This document shows positions 32,649-40,275 of a stretch of DNA of 64,000 nucleotides, piece by piece. Source of the DNA: Natrinema sp. CBA1119 (GTDB taxonomy: Archaea; Halobacteriota; Halobacteria; Halobacteriales; Natrialbaceae); NCBI RefSeq assembly GCF_002572525.1, contig NZ_PDBS01000001.1, positions 1,984,001 to 2,048,000 of the forward strand. Direction: 5' to 3'. Numbering within the stretch: position 1 is the first letter of the stretch; each line of letters opens with the position of its first letter. The translations under genes and the position numbers were made by a program. A model generated the notes under the pieces. The model was not told the DNA's origin, did not search any database, and saw only the letters and a list, made by a program, of their open reading frames with translations.

Positions 32649-34370
32649 GTGTACAAGCGATTCGTCATCGTCGCCCGGCAGTTCCTCCCGCTGTTGCTCG
32701 CCTACGCCCGCGACCGACGGCGCTTTCTCCTGTTCGGTCGTCCCCGACAGGTCGACTCCGAGACGCACCGCCACCGGGCCGAGGTGCTGCTCGAGTCGCT
32801 GTTGACACTCGGGCCGACCTTCATCAAACTCGGCCAGTTACTGTCGACCCGCCCCGACGTACTCCCGCCGGCGTACATTGACACCCTCGCGTCGCTTCAG
32901 GACGACGTGCCGCCGGCTCCCTGGCCGGGCGCGAAACGGGTGCTCGAGGACGAACTCGGGCCCGTTGACGAGCGCTTCGCCGCGTTCGACACCGAGCCGA
33001 TCAGCGGCGCGAGTCTTGGACAGGTCTACCGAGCGCGTCTCGACCCCGAGACCGAACGGGAGCGGGCCGAGAGCAAACGGGCCGAGGGGAGAACGTCCGG
33101 GACGAACGCCGATGTCGGCCGTGACGTCGCCGTGAAGGTTCGTCGCCCGGAGATCGAGGACCTCGTCCGGGCCGATCTCCGGGTCATCAAGTGGTCGCTG
33201 CCGCTCCTGTTGTACTTCGTCGACGATGCCCGGTCGTTCTCGCTCGAGAACCTGGCCGAGGAGTTCTCGAAGACGATCCGCGAGGAGATGGACTACGAGC
33301 GCGAGGCGGAGATGCTCGCCGAGATTCGGTCGAATTTCGCGGACGATGATCGGTTTCTCATCCCCGACGTGATCGAGAGCCACTCCGGTCCGCGCGTGCT
33401 CACGATGGAGTACATCGAGGGAACGAAGATCAACGACCTCGCGGAACTCGAGCGCGCGGGAATCGACCGAACCGAGGTCGCGGAGAACCTCGAGCGAGCG
33501 TACCTGCAGATGATCATGGACGACGGGGTCTTTCACGCCGATCCGCACCCGGGAAACCTCGCGGTGACCGACGACGGCCGGATCGTCTTCTACGACTTCG
33601 GGATGTCGGGGCGGGTCGACCCGTTCGTCCAGGAGAAGATCATCGAGTTCTACGTCGCCGTCGCCAACCAGGACATCGACGCGATCCTCGACGCGCTGAT
33701 CGAGATCGGGACGCTCAGCCCGGACGCCGACCGGGGTGTGATGGCCGAGGTGATGGAGATCGCGATCCAGGACGCCCGCGGGGAGGACGTCGAGCAGTAC
33801 CGCGTCAATCAGATCGTCGGCCAGATCGAGGACTCGATCTACGTGTTCCCTTTCCGGCTGCCGAAGAATCTTGCGCTCGTCCTCCGGGTCGCGACCGTCG
33901 TCGAGGGGGTCTGCGTTACCCTCGACGAGGACTTCGACTTCATCTCGACCGCGACCGACTACCTGACCGAGCAGGGGTATCGCGAGGAGTCTATCCGACA
34001 GTATCTCGACGAGACGGGCCGACAGCTCCGCCGGTCGGGCGAGTCGCTGACGCGGCTCGCACCCAAGGCCGAGCGGGCGCTCGACCGCCTCGACCGCGAC
34101 GACCTCCTCGTCCGCATCGGCGTCGAGGACAAAGAGAACGTCTTCGACAAACTCGCCAAGCGGCTGGTCTACGGCATGTTGCTCACCATGTCGCTGTTCT
34201 CGATGGGCGTCCTCTACGCCCTCGAGGCACCCCGCGGATCGATCGTCGCCGCGGTCTTCTCGGTGCTCGTGGCGATCCAGCTCTACCGGTCGTTTCGCTC
34301 GCCGAAATCGATCGGCACCCGGCCGCAGTTCACGCGACAGAACCTGCGCCAGCGTCGCGGCGAGGAGTAA
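32649..34370 (+). CDS. ABC1/AarF/UbiB family atypical kinase
   Basis: This 573-residue membrane-associated kinase-like protein is read from GTG 32649. The family motifs are present: FIKLGQLLSTRPDVLP (KxGQ, about 58-73), the Ala/Ser-rich loop SGASLGQVYRARL (about 118-130), VAVKVRRPEIEDL (Lys), HADPHPGNLAVTDDG and DFGMSGR (metal). Residues about 132-156 (PETERERAESKRAEG, then RTSGTNADVG) form an insert in the nucleotide loop. Two C-terminal helices (YGMLLTMSLFSMGVLYAL, and one after it) anchor it in the membrane. Relatives support quinone biosynthesis. It follows hsp20 by 31 bp, so cotranscription is possible. Confidence 0.88.
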   Translation: MYKRFVIVARQFLPLLLAYARDRRRFLLFGRPRQVDSETHRHRAEVLLESLLTLGPTFIKLGQLLSTRPDVLPPAYIDTLASLQDDVPPAPWPGAKRVLEDELGPVDERFAAFDTEPISGASLGQVYRARLDPETERERAESKRAEGRTSGTNADVGRDVAVKVRRPEIEDLVRADLRVIKWSLPLLLYFVDDARSFSLENLAEEFSKTIREEMDYEREAEMLAEIRSNFADDDRFLIPDVIESHSGPRVLTMEYIEGTKINDLAELERAGIDRTEVAENLERAYLQMIMDDGVFHADPHPGNLAVTDDGRIVFYDFGMSGRVDPFVQEKIIEFYVAVANQDIDAILDALIEIGTLSPDADRGVMAEVMEIAIQDARGEDVEQYRVNQIVGQIEDSIYVFPFRLPKNLALVLRVATVVEGVCVTLDEDFDFISTATDYLTEQGYREESIRQYLDETGRQLRRSGESLTRLAPKAERALDRLDRDDLLVRIGVEDKENVFDKLAKRLVYGMLLTMSLFSMGVLYALEAPRGSIVAAVFSVLVAIQLYRSFRSPKSIGTRPQFTRQNLRQRRGEE

Positions 34371-34372
34371 TC

Positions 34373-34440
34373 GCACCGTTCATCGTCGGACGTAACTGCA
34401 CCGTTCTTCGTCGGACGTAACTGCAGCGTTCATCGTCGAT
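34373..34440. repeat. 25-bp tandem repeat, 2.7 copies
   Basis: Units GCACCGTTCATCGTCGGACG+TAACT at 34373-34397 and 34398-34422 differ by one base. A third, partial unit, GCAGCGTTCATCGTCGATTG, follows at 34423-34442. The array starts two bases after the ABC1 kinase stop and lies before the asparagine-synthase-like gene, whose start is at 34506. It is non-coding. It may have come from replication slippage or act as a binding array. Confidence 0.65.
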
Positions 34441-34505
34441 TGATAGTCAACTCGAGCGGAGTATCCGTCCCATAACAATAGCTTCCCTTCCGGTTTGGGA
34501 CGATA

Positions 34506-36185
34506 ATGGCGACAGTACTGCTCGCGAATCCGAACGCCGAGGTCGTTCGCCGTGACGACCGACGCTGGATCCTCTGTGGAACGCATCGGCGTGAGCTTCG
34601 GTCGGTGATCGAAGACGGAGCCGACTTTCGGGACGTCAAAGCGCACCACGATTCGCACCCCGGTGAAGGAACGGTCATCGTCCTCTCGGCGCGGGCGGAC
34701 GAGCCGACGATCCGAGCCCACCGCGGGATCACGTCCGCCTACGAAGTGTTCTACTGTCTCGATTCGGGCGGCGAGCCCGTCCTGACCGACCTGTTTCGGA
34801 ACGCACTCGCCCGCCTCGAGCCCGCCGATCGGCGGGTCCCATCCCGCGCGAAGGCCGATCACCTGCTCTATCGGACGACGCCGATCGACTCCTACGTCGA
34901 GCGAATCGACCGGCTTGGTCACGGCGAGACGCTCTTCTGGTCTCCCGGCGAGACGATGCCGCGAACGGAACTGACGGAGACGCTCGAGCCGGAGTCCGGA
35001 CTCACGCCCGAGAGCGCACACGAGCGACTGGACGAGGTGCTGTCGGCGGTCTGTGCTCCCATCGCCGACGAAGCGTCGCTCATGCTCTCCGGCGGCGTCG
35101 ATTCGACCGTCCTCGAGCCGTACCTGACGAACCCGACCGAGAGCGTCACCGGCTCGTTCGACACGCCCGAACTGGAGTTCGAACGGGAGTACGCCGACCG
35201 CGCCAACGCCCTCGTCGAGACCGATCGCGAGGTCGTCGAGATGACCGAATCGTCGTACCTCGAGCGCCTCGAGGCGGCCGTCGACGCGCTTGGGATGCCG
35301 CCCCACCAGCTCCAGACGCCGACGTTCGACGGTATATACCGCGAATACGACGGTAGCGACACGCTCGTCAGCGGACAGGTTGCAGACGCCGTCTTCGGTC
35401 TGAGCGGCCAGCTCGACGTCGCGCGCACGGTGTGGCGGACCCGGCATCTTCGGTACGTGCCGCCCGTGGTGGAGAAGCTTCGCCGGCATCGCTCCGAACT
35501 CGAGAAACTCACTCGACATCCGTCGGATCCCGACGGACAGGCGCTGCGCTTTGCGCTGTACACGGACCGTCAGTCGGCCGTCGACGCGATCGGTCGGCGT
35601 GAGTTCGAGCGCCGACAGCGGGCGCGCTACGAGTACGCGATGGATCGCGTCCCCGGCGCGACCGGCGACGACTACGCCCGTCACGTCCACGTCGGCCAGT
35701 GGGTCGACTTCTTCTGCGAGGACGCCGTCACCGTCTGGCGACAGGCGGGCCTCGCGCGGGGCCGCGAGATGTACACGCCGTTCGCGGGCAAGGCGGTCGC
35801 CGAACTCGCCCTCGGCCTCGAGTCGTCGGAGCGGTACGTCCACGACGGCGAGCCCAAACACGTCCCGAAGAACCTGCTCGGCGAGTGGTATCCCGACTAC
35901 GACCGGAGCAAGCCGAAGGGGAACGGGAACTTCCCGGCCGACCGATTCCTATCGTCGGGTCCCCTCGAGTCGGTCTTCGACCGCTACGACGTTCCCGAGT
36001 TCGCGCCGGATATCCGAGGCGAGATCGTCGACCACTCCCCCGGCCTCGCGTGGAACCTGGCCGGCTACGCCGTCTGGCGTGACCGAGTCCTGCGATCGGA
36101 CGACCTCGAGCCCGCGCCGCACAGCCGGATCGTGTCGGTTTCCGAGCGCACATCCGCACAGCGGTCCGATATCAGATCCGTGTGA
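34506..36185 (+). CDS. Asparagine synthase-related protein without the amidotransferase Cys
   Basis: This is a 559-residue protein. Residues about 165-460 are an asparagine synthase-type PP-loop domain with SLMLSGGVDSTVLEP (SGGVDS at 195-200) and a later VSGQVADAVFGLSGQ, analogous to the D/E loop. DYDRSKPKGNGNFPADRF is in the C-terminal part. The N-terminal 150 residues have the place of a glutamine amidotransferase domain. But the start MATVLLANP lacks the nucleophilic Cys2, so glutaminase activity is not expected. It may adenylate another substrate or use free ammonia. It is followed 86 bp later by an enolase-superfamily gene. The substrate is unknown. Confidence 0.78.
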   Translation: MATVLLANPNAEVVRRDDRRWILCGTHRRELRSVIEDGADFRDVKAHHDSHPGEGTVIVLSARADEPTIRAHRGITSAYEVFYCLDSGGEPVLTDLFRNALARLEPADRRVPSRAKADHLLYRTTPIDSYVERIDRLGHGETLFWSPGETMPRTELTETLEPESGLTPESAHERLDEVLSAVCAPIADEASLMLSGGVDSTVLEPYLTNPTESVTGSFDTPELEFEREYADRANALVETDREVVEMTESSYLERLEAAVDALGMPPHQLQTPTFDGIYREYDGSDTLVSGQVADAVFGLSGQLDVARTVWRTRHLRYVPPVVEKLRRHRSELEKLTRHPSDPDGQALRFALYTDRQSAVDAIGRREFERRQRARYEYAMDRVPGATGDDYARHVHVGQWVDFFCEDAVTVWRQAGLARGREMYTPFAGKAVAELALGLESSERYVHDGEPKHVPKNLLGEWYPDYDRSKPKGNGNFPADRFLSSGPLESVFDRYDVPEFAPDIRGEIVDHSPGLAWNLAGYAVWRDRVLRSDDLEPAPHSRIVSVSERTSAQRSDIRSV

Positions 36186-36271
36186 GCGGTCGACCGACGC
36201 GATACCGTCCATCGTAGCTCCAGCACCGCGACGCTGCCAAGCTTCTTTCCACGTCGGGCCGTACGGCCCGT

Positions 36272-37345
36272 ATGAACGACGATCGGATCGCCGATCTGCC
36301 GCTGACGATCGAGTCGGTCGCGACCGAGCGTCTCGAGCGCGAGACCTCGAGCGAGTTCACTCGCGTGACGACGGTCTTCTCGCTCTCGGGACCGGATCCG
36401 GACGACGGTGGCACGATCACGGGCCGCGGCGAGGACGTCACCTACGAAACCGAAGACCACGACCGGCTGGCGGAGACGGGGCTCCCGGACCTCACCGGCG
36501 ACTACACCGTCGGGTCGTTCTCAGATCGGCTCGCGGACCTCGATCTCTTCCCGGGCGGCGAACCCGACCGCGACGTCTTTCGGAACTACCGACGATGGGG
36601 CCTCGAGAGCGCTGCCTTGGACCTCGCGCTCCGGCGCGCGGAGACGGATCTCGGGAGCGTGCTGGATCGCAGCGCCGATCCCGTCCGGTTCGTCGCCAGC
36701 ACTCGCCTCGGCGAACCGCCGACCACCGACCGGCTCGAGGCGCTTCGCGAGCGAGTTCCCGACCTCGAGTTCAAGCTCGATCCGACCCCGGCGTGGGACG
36801 CCGATCTCGTTGCGGCCATCGACGAAACGGTCGGCACCGATTCGGTCCGCATCCTCGACCTGAAGGGGCAATACGAGGGGACCGACGTCGACGTGCCGGC
36901 GGATCCCGAGCTGTACGAACTCGTTCTCGAGGCGTTCCCCGACGCCGTCATCGAGGATCCCAACCTGACCGACGAGACGCGGCCGCTGTTCGAGGATCCC
37001 GCCGTTCGCTCCCGCGTCTCCTGGGACGCACCGATTCACGGTCTCGCGGATATCGAGGCGCTCCCGTGGGAGCCCAGTTGGTTGAACGTCAAACCCTCTC
37101 GTTTCGGCTCGCTCGAGTCGCTGCTCGAGACGATCGCCCACTGCGAGGAACGCGATATCCGGCTGTACGGCGGCGGCCAGTTCGAGCTCGGCGTCGGCCG
37201 CGGTCAGATACAGACGGTGGCGTCGCTTTGCTATCCCGACGGCCCCAACGACGTCGCACCGCGGGCGTACAACGATCCCGCGGTCGGGAACGAGTTGCCC
37301 CGGAGCCCGCTCGAGCCACCGGCCGATCCACTCGGATTCGAGTAG
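36272..37345 (+). CDS. Enolase superfamily protein (mandelate racemase/OSBS-like)
   Basis: This 357-residue alpha/beta barrel protein has the metal-ligand pattern of the superfamily. The strand LDLKGQY supplies an Asp, VIEDPNL a Glu (about 229), and VSWDAPIHG an Asp. WLNVKPSRFG carries the distal Lys (about 276). The proximal catalytic motif reads FKLDP at about 172, one Lys where relatives have KxK. Racemase, cycloisomerase and dehydratase chemistry are all possible. There is no haloarchaeal menaquinone or glucarate context here. It follows the asparagine-synthase-like gene by 86 bp. The start ATG follows a GC-rich leader. Confidence 0.72.
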   Translation: MNDDRIADLPLTIESVATERLERETSSEFTRVTTVFSLSGPDPDDGGTITGRGEDVTYETEDHDRLAETGLPDLTGDYTVGSFSDRLADLDLFPGGEPDRDVFRNYRRWGLESAALDLALRRAETDLGSVLDRSADPVRFVASTRLGEPPTTDRLEALRERVPDLEFKLDPTPAWDADLVAAIDETVGTDSVRILDLKGQYEGTDVDVPADPELYELVLEAFPDAVIEDPNLTDETRPLFEDPAVRSRVSWDAPIHGLADIEALPWEPSWLNVKPSRFGSLESLLETIAHCEERDIRLYGGGQFELGVGRGQIQTVASLCYPDGPNDVAPRAYNDPAVGNELPRSPLEPPADPLGFE

Positions 37346-37488
37346 GAATCGACCCGTGTCGGTGAACTGCAGCGACTGAGCGGAGCCCGTCAGCCATACG
37401 AAGGGTTCGGAGCAATCGATACCGATATCGTGTCAACCGCCACCGTAATCGGGCAGTAGAACTTTTGTCGTTCGTGTCTATCGAAGAA

Positions 37489-37554
37489 GTCCGGGTTGGA
37501 CTGGATGGATGTGAGGTCCGCGGTCCAGCCTGGATGTGAGTTTTTCACCCGGAC
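37489..37554. ncRNA. Candidate stem-loop structure, possible small RNA
   Basis: GTCCGGGT (37489-37496) is exactly complementary to ACCCGGAC (37547-37554). Inside, TGGACTGGA and GTCCAGCC can pair. GGATGTGAG occurs twice (37507-37515 and 37532-37540) as a direct repeat. A TTTTTC run follows the second copy. The stretch is followed by AT-rich DNA (ATGAAAATATATGG, 37579-37592). Independent transcription is not shown by sequence. Confidence 0.35.
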
Positions 37555-37840
37555 ATCCTTCCGGTTGGGATCTCTCCTATGAAAATATATGGATTTTCAC
37601 CCGCGTGCGGCGAGTTCACGTGACTGTGGCTCGAGCACGACGATCACCGGACACTGCCGACCGATCGAGACGGAGCGACCGATTCGGTGAGCCGACGGCC
37701 GGTCCAACCGAACCAGTGCTGTCTTCCCGTCTGGCGTCCCTCCTCGTGTGATTCCCCAATGAGCCGCGGCGAATTGTGACACAAACTGACATTCGGCAGT
37801 ACAGCACACCGAACGCGCCCCAGCGGGGCATTCCAAACGG

Positions 37841-37846
37841 TTTATG
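37841..37846 (+). promoter_or_regulatory. TATA-like box of eIF-5A/agmatinase
   Basis: TTTATG at 37841-37846 lies 25-30 bp before the eIF-5A ATG at 37871, the spacing expected for a leaderless haloarchaeal mRNA. Surrounding sequence is GC-rich, so the box stands out. Confidence 0.45.
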
Positions 37847-37870
37847 GCCGTCGGTTGATTACGCCGGGAC

Positions 37871-38245
37871 ATGGCGAAACAGCAGACCGAAGTTCGCGAA
37901 CTCCAGGAAGGGAGCTACGTCATGATCGACGACGCGCCGTGTAAGATCAACGCCTACTCGACGGCGAAGCCGGGCAAACACGGCAGCGCCAAGGCTCGCG
38001 TCGAGGCCGAGGGCGTCTTCGACGGGAAGAAACGCTCGCTCTCCCAGCCGGTCGACGCGAAGATCTGGGTACCGATCATCGAGCGAAAACAGGGCCAGGT
38101 CGTCTCCGTCGACGGTAACGACATGCAGGTCATGGACCTCGAGACCTACGAGACCATCACGATGCGCATCCCCGAAGACAAAGACGTCTCCCCCGACGAA
38201 GACATCGAGTACCTCGAGATGGAAGACAACCGAAAGATCGTCTGA
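37871..38245 (+). CDS. eif5a: Translation initiation factor 5A (archaeal)
   Basis: This 124-residue factor promotes peptide bond formation and termination at stalled ribosomes. The hypusine site is K36 in [10 protein letters not shown] (residues 32-41), by homology to the eukaryotic loop. The C-terminal OB fold covers about 70-124 ([38 protein letters not shown]). The protein is complete and normal in length. The stop codon overlaps the next start by one base (TGATG), coupling it to agmatinase. In halophiles deoxyhypusination is thought to draw on agmatine, so the pairing is functionally sensible. Confidence 0.96.
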   Translation: MAKQQTEVRELQEGSYVMIDDAPCKINAYSTAKPGKHGSAKARVEAEGVFDGKKRSLSQPVDAKIWVPIIERKQGQVVSVDGNDMQVMDLETYETITMRIPEDKDVSPDEDIEYLEMEDNRKIV

Positions 38246-39132
38246 TGTTCCCCGGGGCGACCGACGAACGCGAGGCGACCGACACGGCGGATCGATCCGA
38301 TCGTGACGGTGAGACCGACGCGAAAGGGCGAGAGTCCGACCGTGGCGGCGCGAACTTCGCGGTCGTCGGTGCGCCCCTGGACGCAACGACGACCTTTCAG
38401 CCGGGGACCCGATTCGGGCCCCAGCGGATCCGATCTTTTGCGACACCGTTCGACGATTACGACCACCGGACGGACCGGCGCTTTTCGGAGCTCGGCGTCG
38501 TCGACCGGGGCGACGTCCGCGCGTGGAACGACGTCGAAGCCTACCTCGAGTATCTCACGAGCAGCCTGCGGGAAGCCGTCTGGAACGACGCGGTTCCCCT
38601 GACGCTAGGGGGCGAACACACCGTCTCGCTCGCCGGTGCCCGCGCGGTGGAACCCGAGGTGTTCGTCTGTCTCGATGCCCATCTCGATCTGTACGACGCC
38701 TACGACGGCGATCCGCTCTCGCACGCCGCCGTGACGAGGCGGATCCTCGAGGACGTCGACTCCGTCGCGGAAGTCATTCTACTGGGCGTCCGCACCGGTA
38801 GCGAATCCGAGTGGGACCGGGCGGCCGCGGACGACGTGACCGTCGTTCCGCCCGAAGACGTAGCGGAGTGGGATCCCGACGACCGGCTCACGGACCGCGA
38901 GGTCTACCTGAGCGTCGATATCGACGCCGCCGATCCCGGCTACGCGCCGGGGACCGGGACGATGGAGCCGTTCGGGCTCGAGCCCCGCGAACTCCGCGAG
39001 GTCGTCCGAACCGTCGCCCCCCACGCCGACGGCTTCGACGTGGTCGAAGTCAACGACCGCGACGACGGCCAAGCCGCGGCTCTGGCAGCGAAACTGGTCC
39101 GGGAGTTCGTCTTCTCGCACGCTGACGGGTGA
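38245..39132 (+). CDS. speB: Agmatinase (ureohydrolase family)
   Basis: This 295-residue manganese ureohydrolase converts agmatine to putrescine and urea, or acts on an agmatine-modified intermediate. Metal ligands are all visible: H125 in LGGEHTVSL, D144, H146 and D148 in CLDAHLDLYD, and the two Asp of SVDIDAADPGYAPGTG (near 223-226). The N-terminal 35 residues ([20 protein letters not shown] and following) are an acidic, probably disordered extension. The start codon overlaps the eIF-5A stop, which strongly links it to hypusine formation. Work in Haloferax has implicated an agmatinase-like protein in that pathway. True substrate is not proven here. Confidence 0.9.
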   Translation: MFPGATDEREATDTADRSDRDGETDAKGRESDRGGANFAVVGAPLDATTTFQPGTRFGPQRIRSFATPFDDYDHRTDRRFSELGVVDRGDVRAWNDVEAYLEYLTSSLREAVWNDAVPLTLGGEHTVSLAGARAVEPEVFVCLDAHLDLYDAYDGDPLSHAAVTRRILEDVDSVAEVILLGVRTGSESEWDRAAADDVTVVPPEDVAEWDPDDRLTDREVYLSVDIDAADPGYAPGTGTMEPFGLEPRELREVVRTVAPHADGFDVVEVNDRDDGQAAALAAKLVREFVFSHADG

Positions 39133-39163
39133 ACTGGACTTCTCGTTCCTTCTCAAAGTAGTG

Positions 39164-39301
39164 CGGTGGCGCGCGCTGGGTCGCGGTGAAGCCAACGGCG
39201 AACCCCGACACAAACACCGTGCGAGGGATGAGAGAGCGAACGCAGTGAGTGAGCGAATCGGTTGGGGAGGGTGTGGCTACTCCCTGTTGCCACGATAGCA
39301 G
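39164..39301 (+). repeat. Dispersed intergenic repeat, copy C
   Basis: The opening GTGGCGCGCGCTG is at 39166-39178. The middle has GTGCGAGGGATGAGAGAGCG and the end GAGTGAGCGAATCGGTTGGG. The hairpin GTGGC (39273-39277) with GCCAC (39289-39293) follows, then ACGATAGCAG. It lies between agmatinase and the NUDIX gene, immediately upstream of the latter's promoter. Confidence 0.72.
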
Positions 39302-39387
39302 AACGCTCTATGCGTCGTTCTCTTTTCAGGAGAGACTCGATACGCTTGAGAGCGCACGTTTTTCACCCTCCGATCGAATTCCCGCGT

Positions 39388-39894
39388 ATGATCGAGGCGA
39401 CGCTGTGTTTCCCGCTCCGGAACGGCGGTGACGACGCCGACGAGGTCCTGCTCATCGAGAAACGCCGCGGGCTCGGCGAGGGCTGGTACAACGGCCCCGG
39501 CGGAAAACGTGAACCCGGCGAGTCCCCTCGAGAATGCGCAATCCGCGAAACCCGCGAGGAGGTCGGCCTCGAGGTCACGGACCTCGACAAGGCGGGCGAA
39601 CTCACCTTTCTGCTCGACGGCGAGGGCCACACCGTCTGCCACGTCTACCGCACGCGCTCGTTCGACGGGCAGCCCACCTCGTCCGAGGAGGCCCACCCGG
39701 AGTGGGTTTCCGTCGCGGACGTCCCCTACGATCAGATGTGGGACGACGACCGGCTGTGGCTGCCCGGCGTGCTCGAGGGGAAAACGGTGGTCGGCGAGTT
39801 CAGGTTCGAGGGCGGCGACCCGCTGGACGAGGCCGAATTCGTTGATCACGACCTCGAATGGAATGTCTCGTTCGAGGCAGATACGGACGAGTGA
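39388..39894 (+). CDS. NUDIX hydrolase, 8-oxo-dGTP diphosphatase-like
   Basis: This 168-residue protein starts MIEATLCFPLRNGGDDADEV. The NUDIX box is complete: GGKREPGESPRECAIRETREEVGLEV (positions about 39-64, with the key Gly, Glu and REx2EE residues). The sequence between the start and box (VLLIEKRRGLGEGWYNGPGG) resembles MTH1-type enzymes that hydrolyse oxidised purine nucleotides. The residue set does not settle which nucleotide is used. Upstream codons in frame are discarded because they read into repeat copy C. It is convergent with the small antitoxin-like gene. Confidence 0.9.
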   Translation: MIEATLCFPLRNGGDDADEVLLIEKRRGLGEGWYNGPGGKREPGESPRECAIRETREEVGLEVTDLDKAGELTFLLDGEGHTVCHVYRTRSFDGQPTSSEEAHPEWVSVADVPYDQMWDDDRLWLPGVLEGKTVVGEFRFEGGDPLDEAEFVDHDLEWNVSFEADTDE

Positions 39895-39989
39895 GAACAG
39901 GAGTAACGGGCGTGTCTTCACGAACTGTCGTCAGTGAGATCCGCGCGACGTTTACGAAGGCAACAGCAGCGTCGTATCGAACCCGTCTT

Positions 39990-40175
39990 TCAAAGCTCTT
40001 GCAGATCTGACTCCAGTCCGTTTTCGTCGATCCACGTGATATCGTGCTCACGGATGAACTGCTGCAACTCCCAGACGGTCAGTTCTGCGAGTTCGGCCGC
40101 ACGTGAAATCGTGGTCTCTCCCGCCTCGAGAGCTTCCTCGAGATCGTCCGGATCGCAAGCCGGATCTATGCTCAC
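39990..40175 (-). CDS. UPF0175-like small protein, antitoxin-like, unpaired
   Basis: This is a 61-residue protein with a GTG start. The middle TTISRAAELAELTVWELQQF is followed by IREHDITWIDENG, matching the helix-turn-helix C-terminal half of UPF0175 antitoxins (the AAELAG-x-s-x-x-E-F-x-x-L pattern). It is shorter than most members. No toxin-like frame is adjacent on the same strand: upstream sequence is GC-rich non-coding and the next gene upstream is the quinone reductase. It may be an orphan antitoxin or a small regulator. Identification rests on this pattern only. Confidence 0.5.
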   Translation of the reverse strand: MSIDPACDPDDLEEALEAGETTISRAAELAELTVWELQQFIREHDITWIDENGLESDLQEL

Positions 40176-40275
40176 GCAAACTCATTCCGCCGCGATCCAT
40201 ACAGGTGTTATGGACGGTCTGTCCGACAACTGATAAGACGAGTCAATCGAGTTTGGAACCCGGATATAAGCCACT

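Larger units (their letters stand above)
37346..37870. other. 525-bp intergenic gap with an RNA-like fold
   Basis: Between the enolase-like gene and eIF-5A no convincing protein gene is seen. A minus-strand frame (37872 to 37597) overlaps the eIF-5A promoter; its last 40 residues look faintly protein-like (LVRLDRPSAHRIGRSVSIG) but no start codon fits well. Within the gap, 37489-37554 is bounded by an 8-bp inverted repeat (listed separately). The last 30 bases hold the eIF-5A TATA box. Confidence 0.5.

Noticed and set aside
37597..37872. 91-codon minus-strand frame opposite the eIF-5A promoter
   Set aside because: Only the last 40 residues look protein-like, the start overlaps the eIF-5A start, and no family was recognised. 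It is kept only as a remark in the gap entry.
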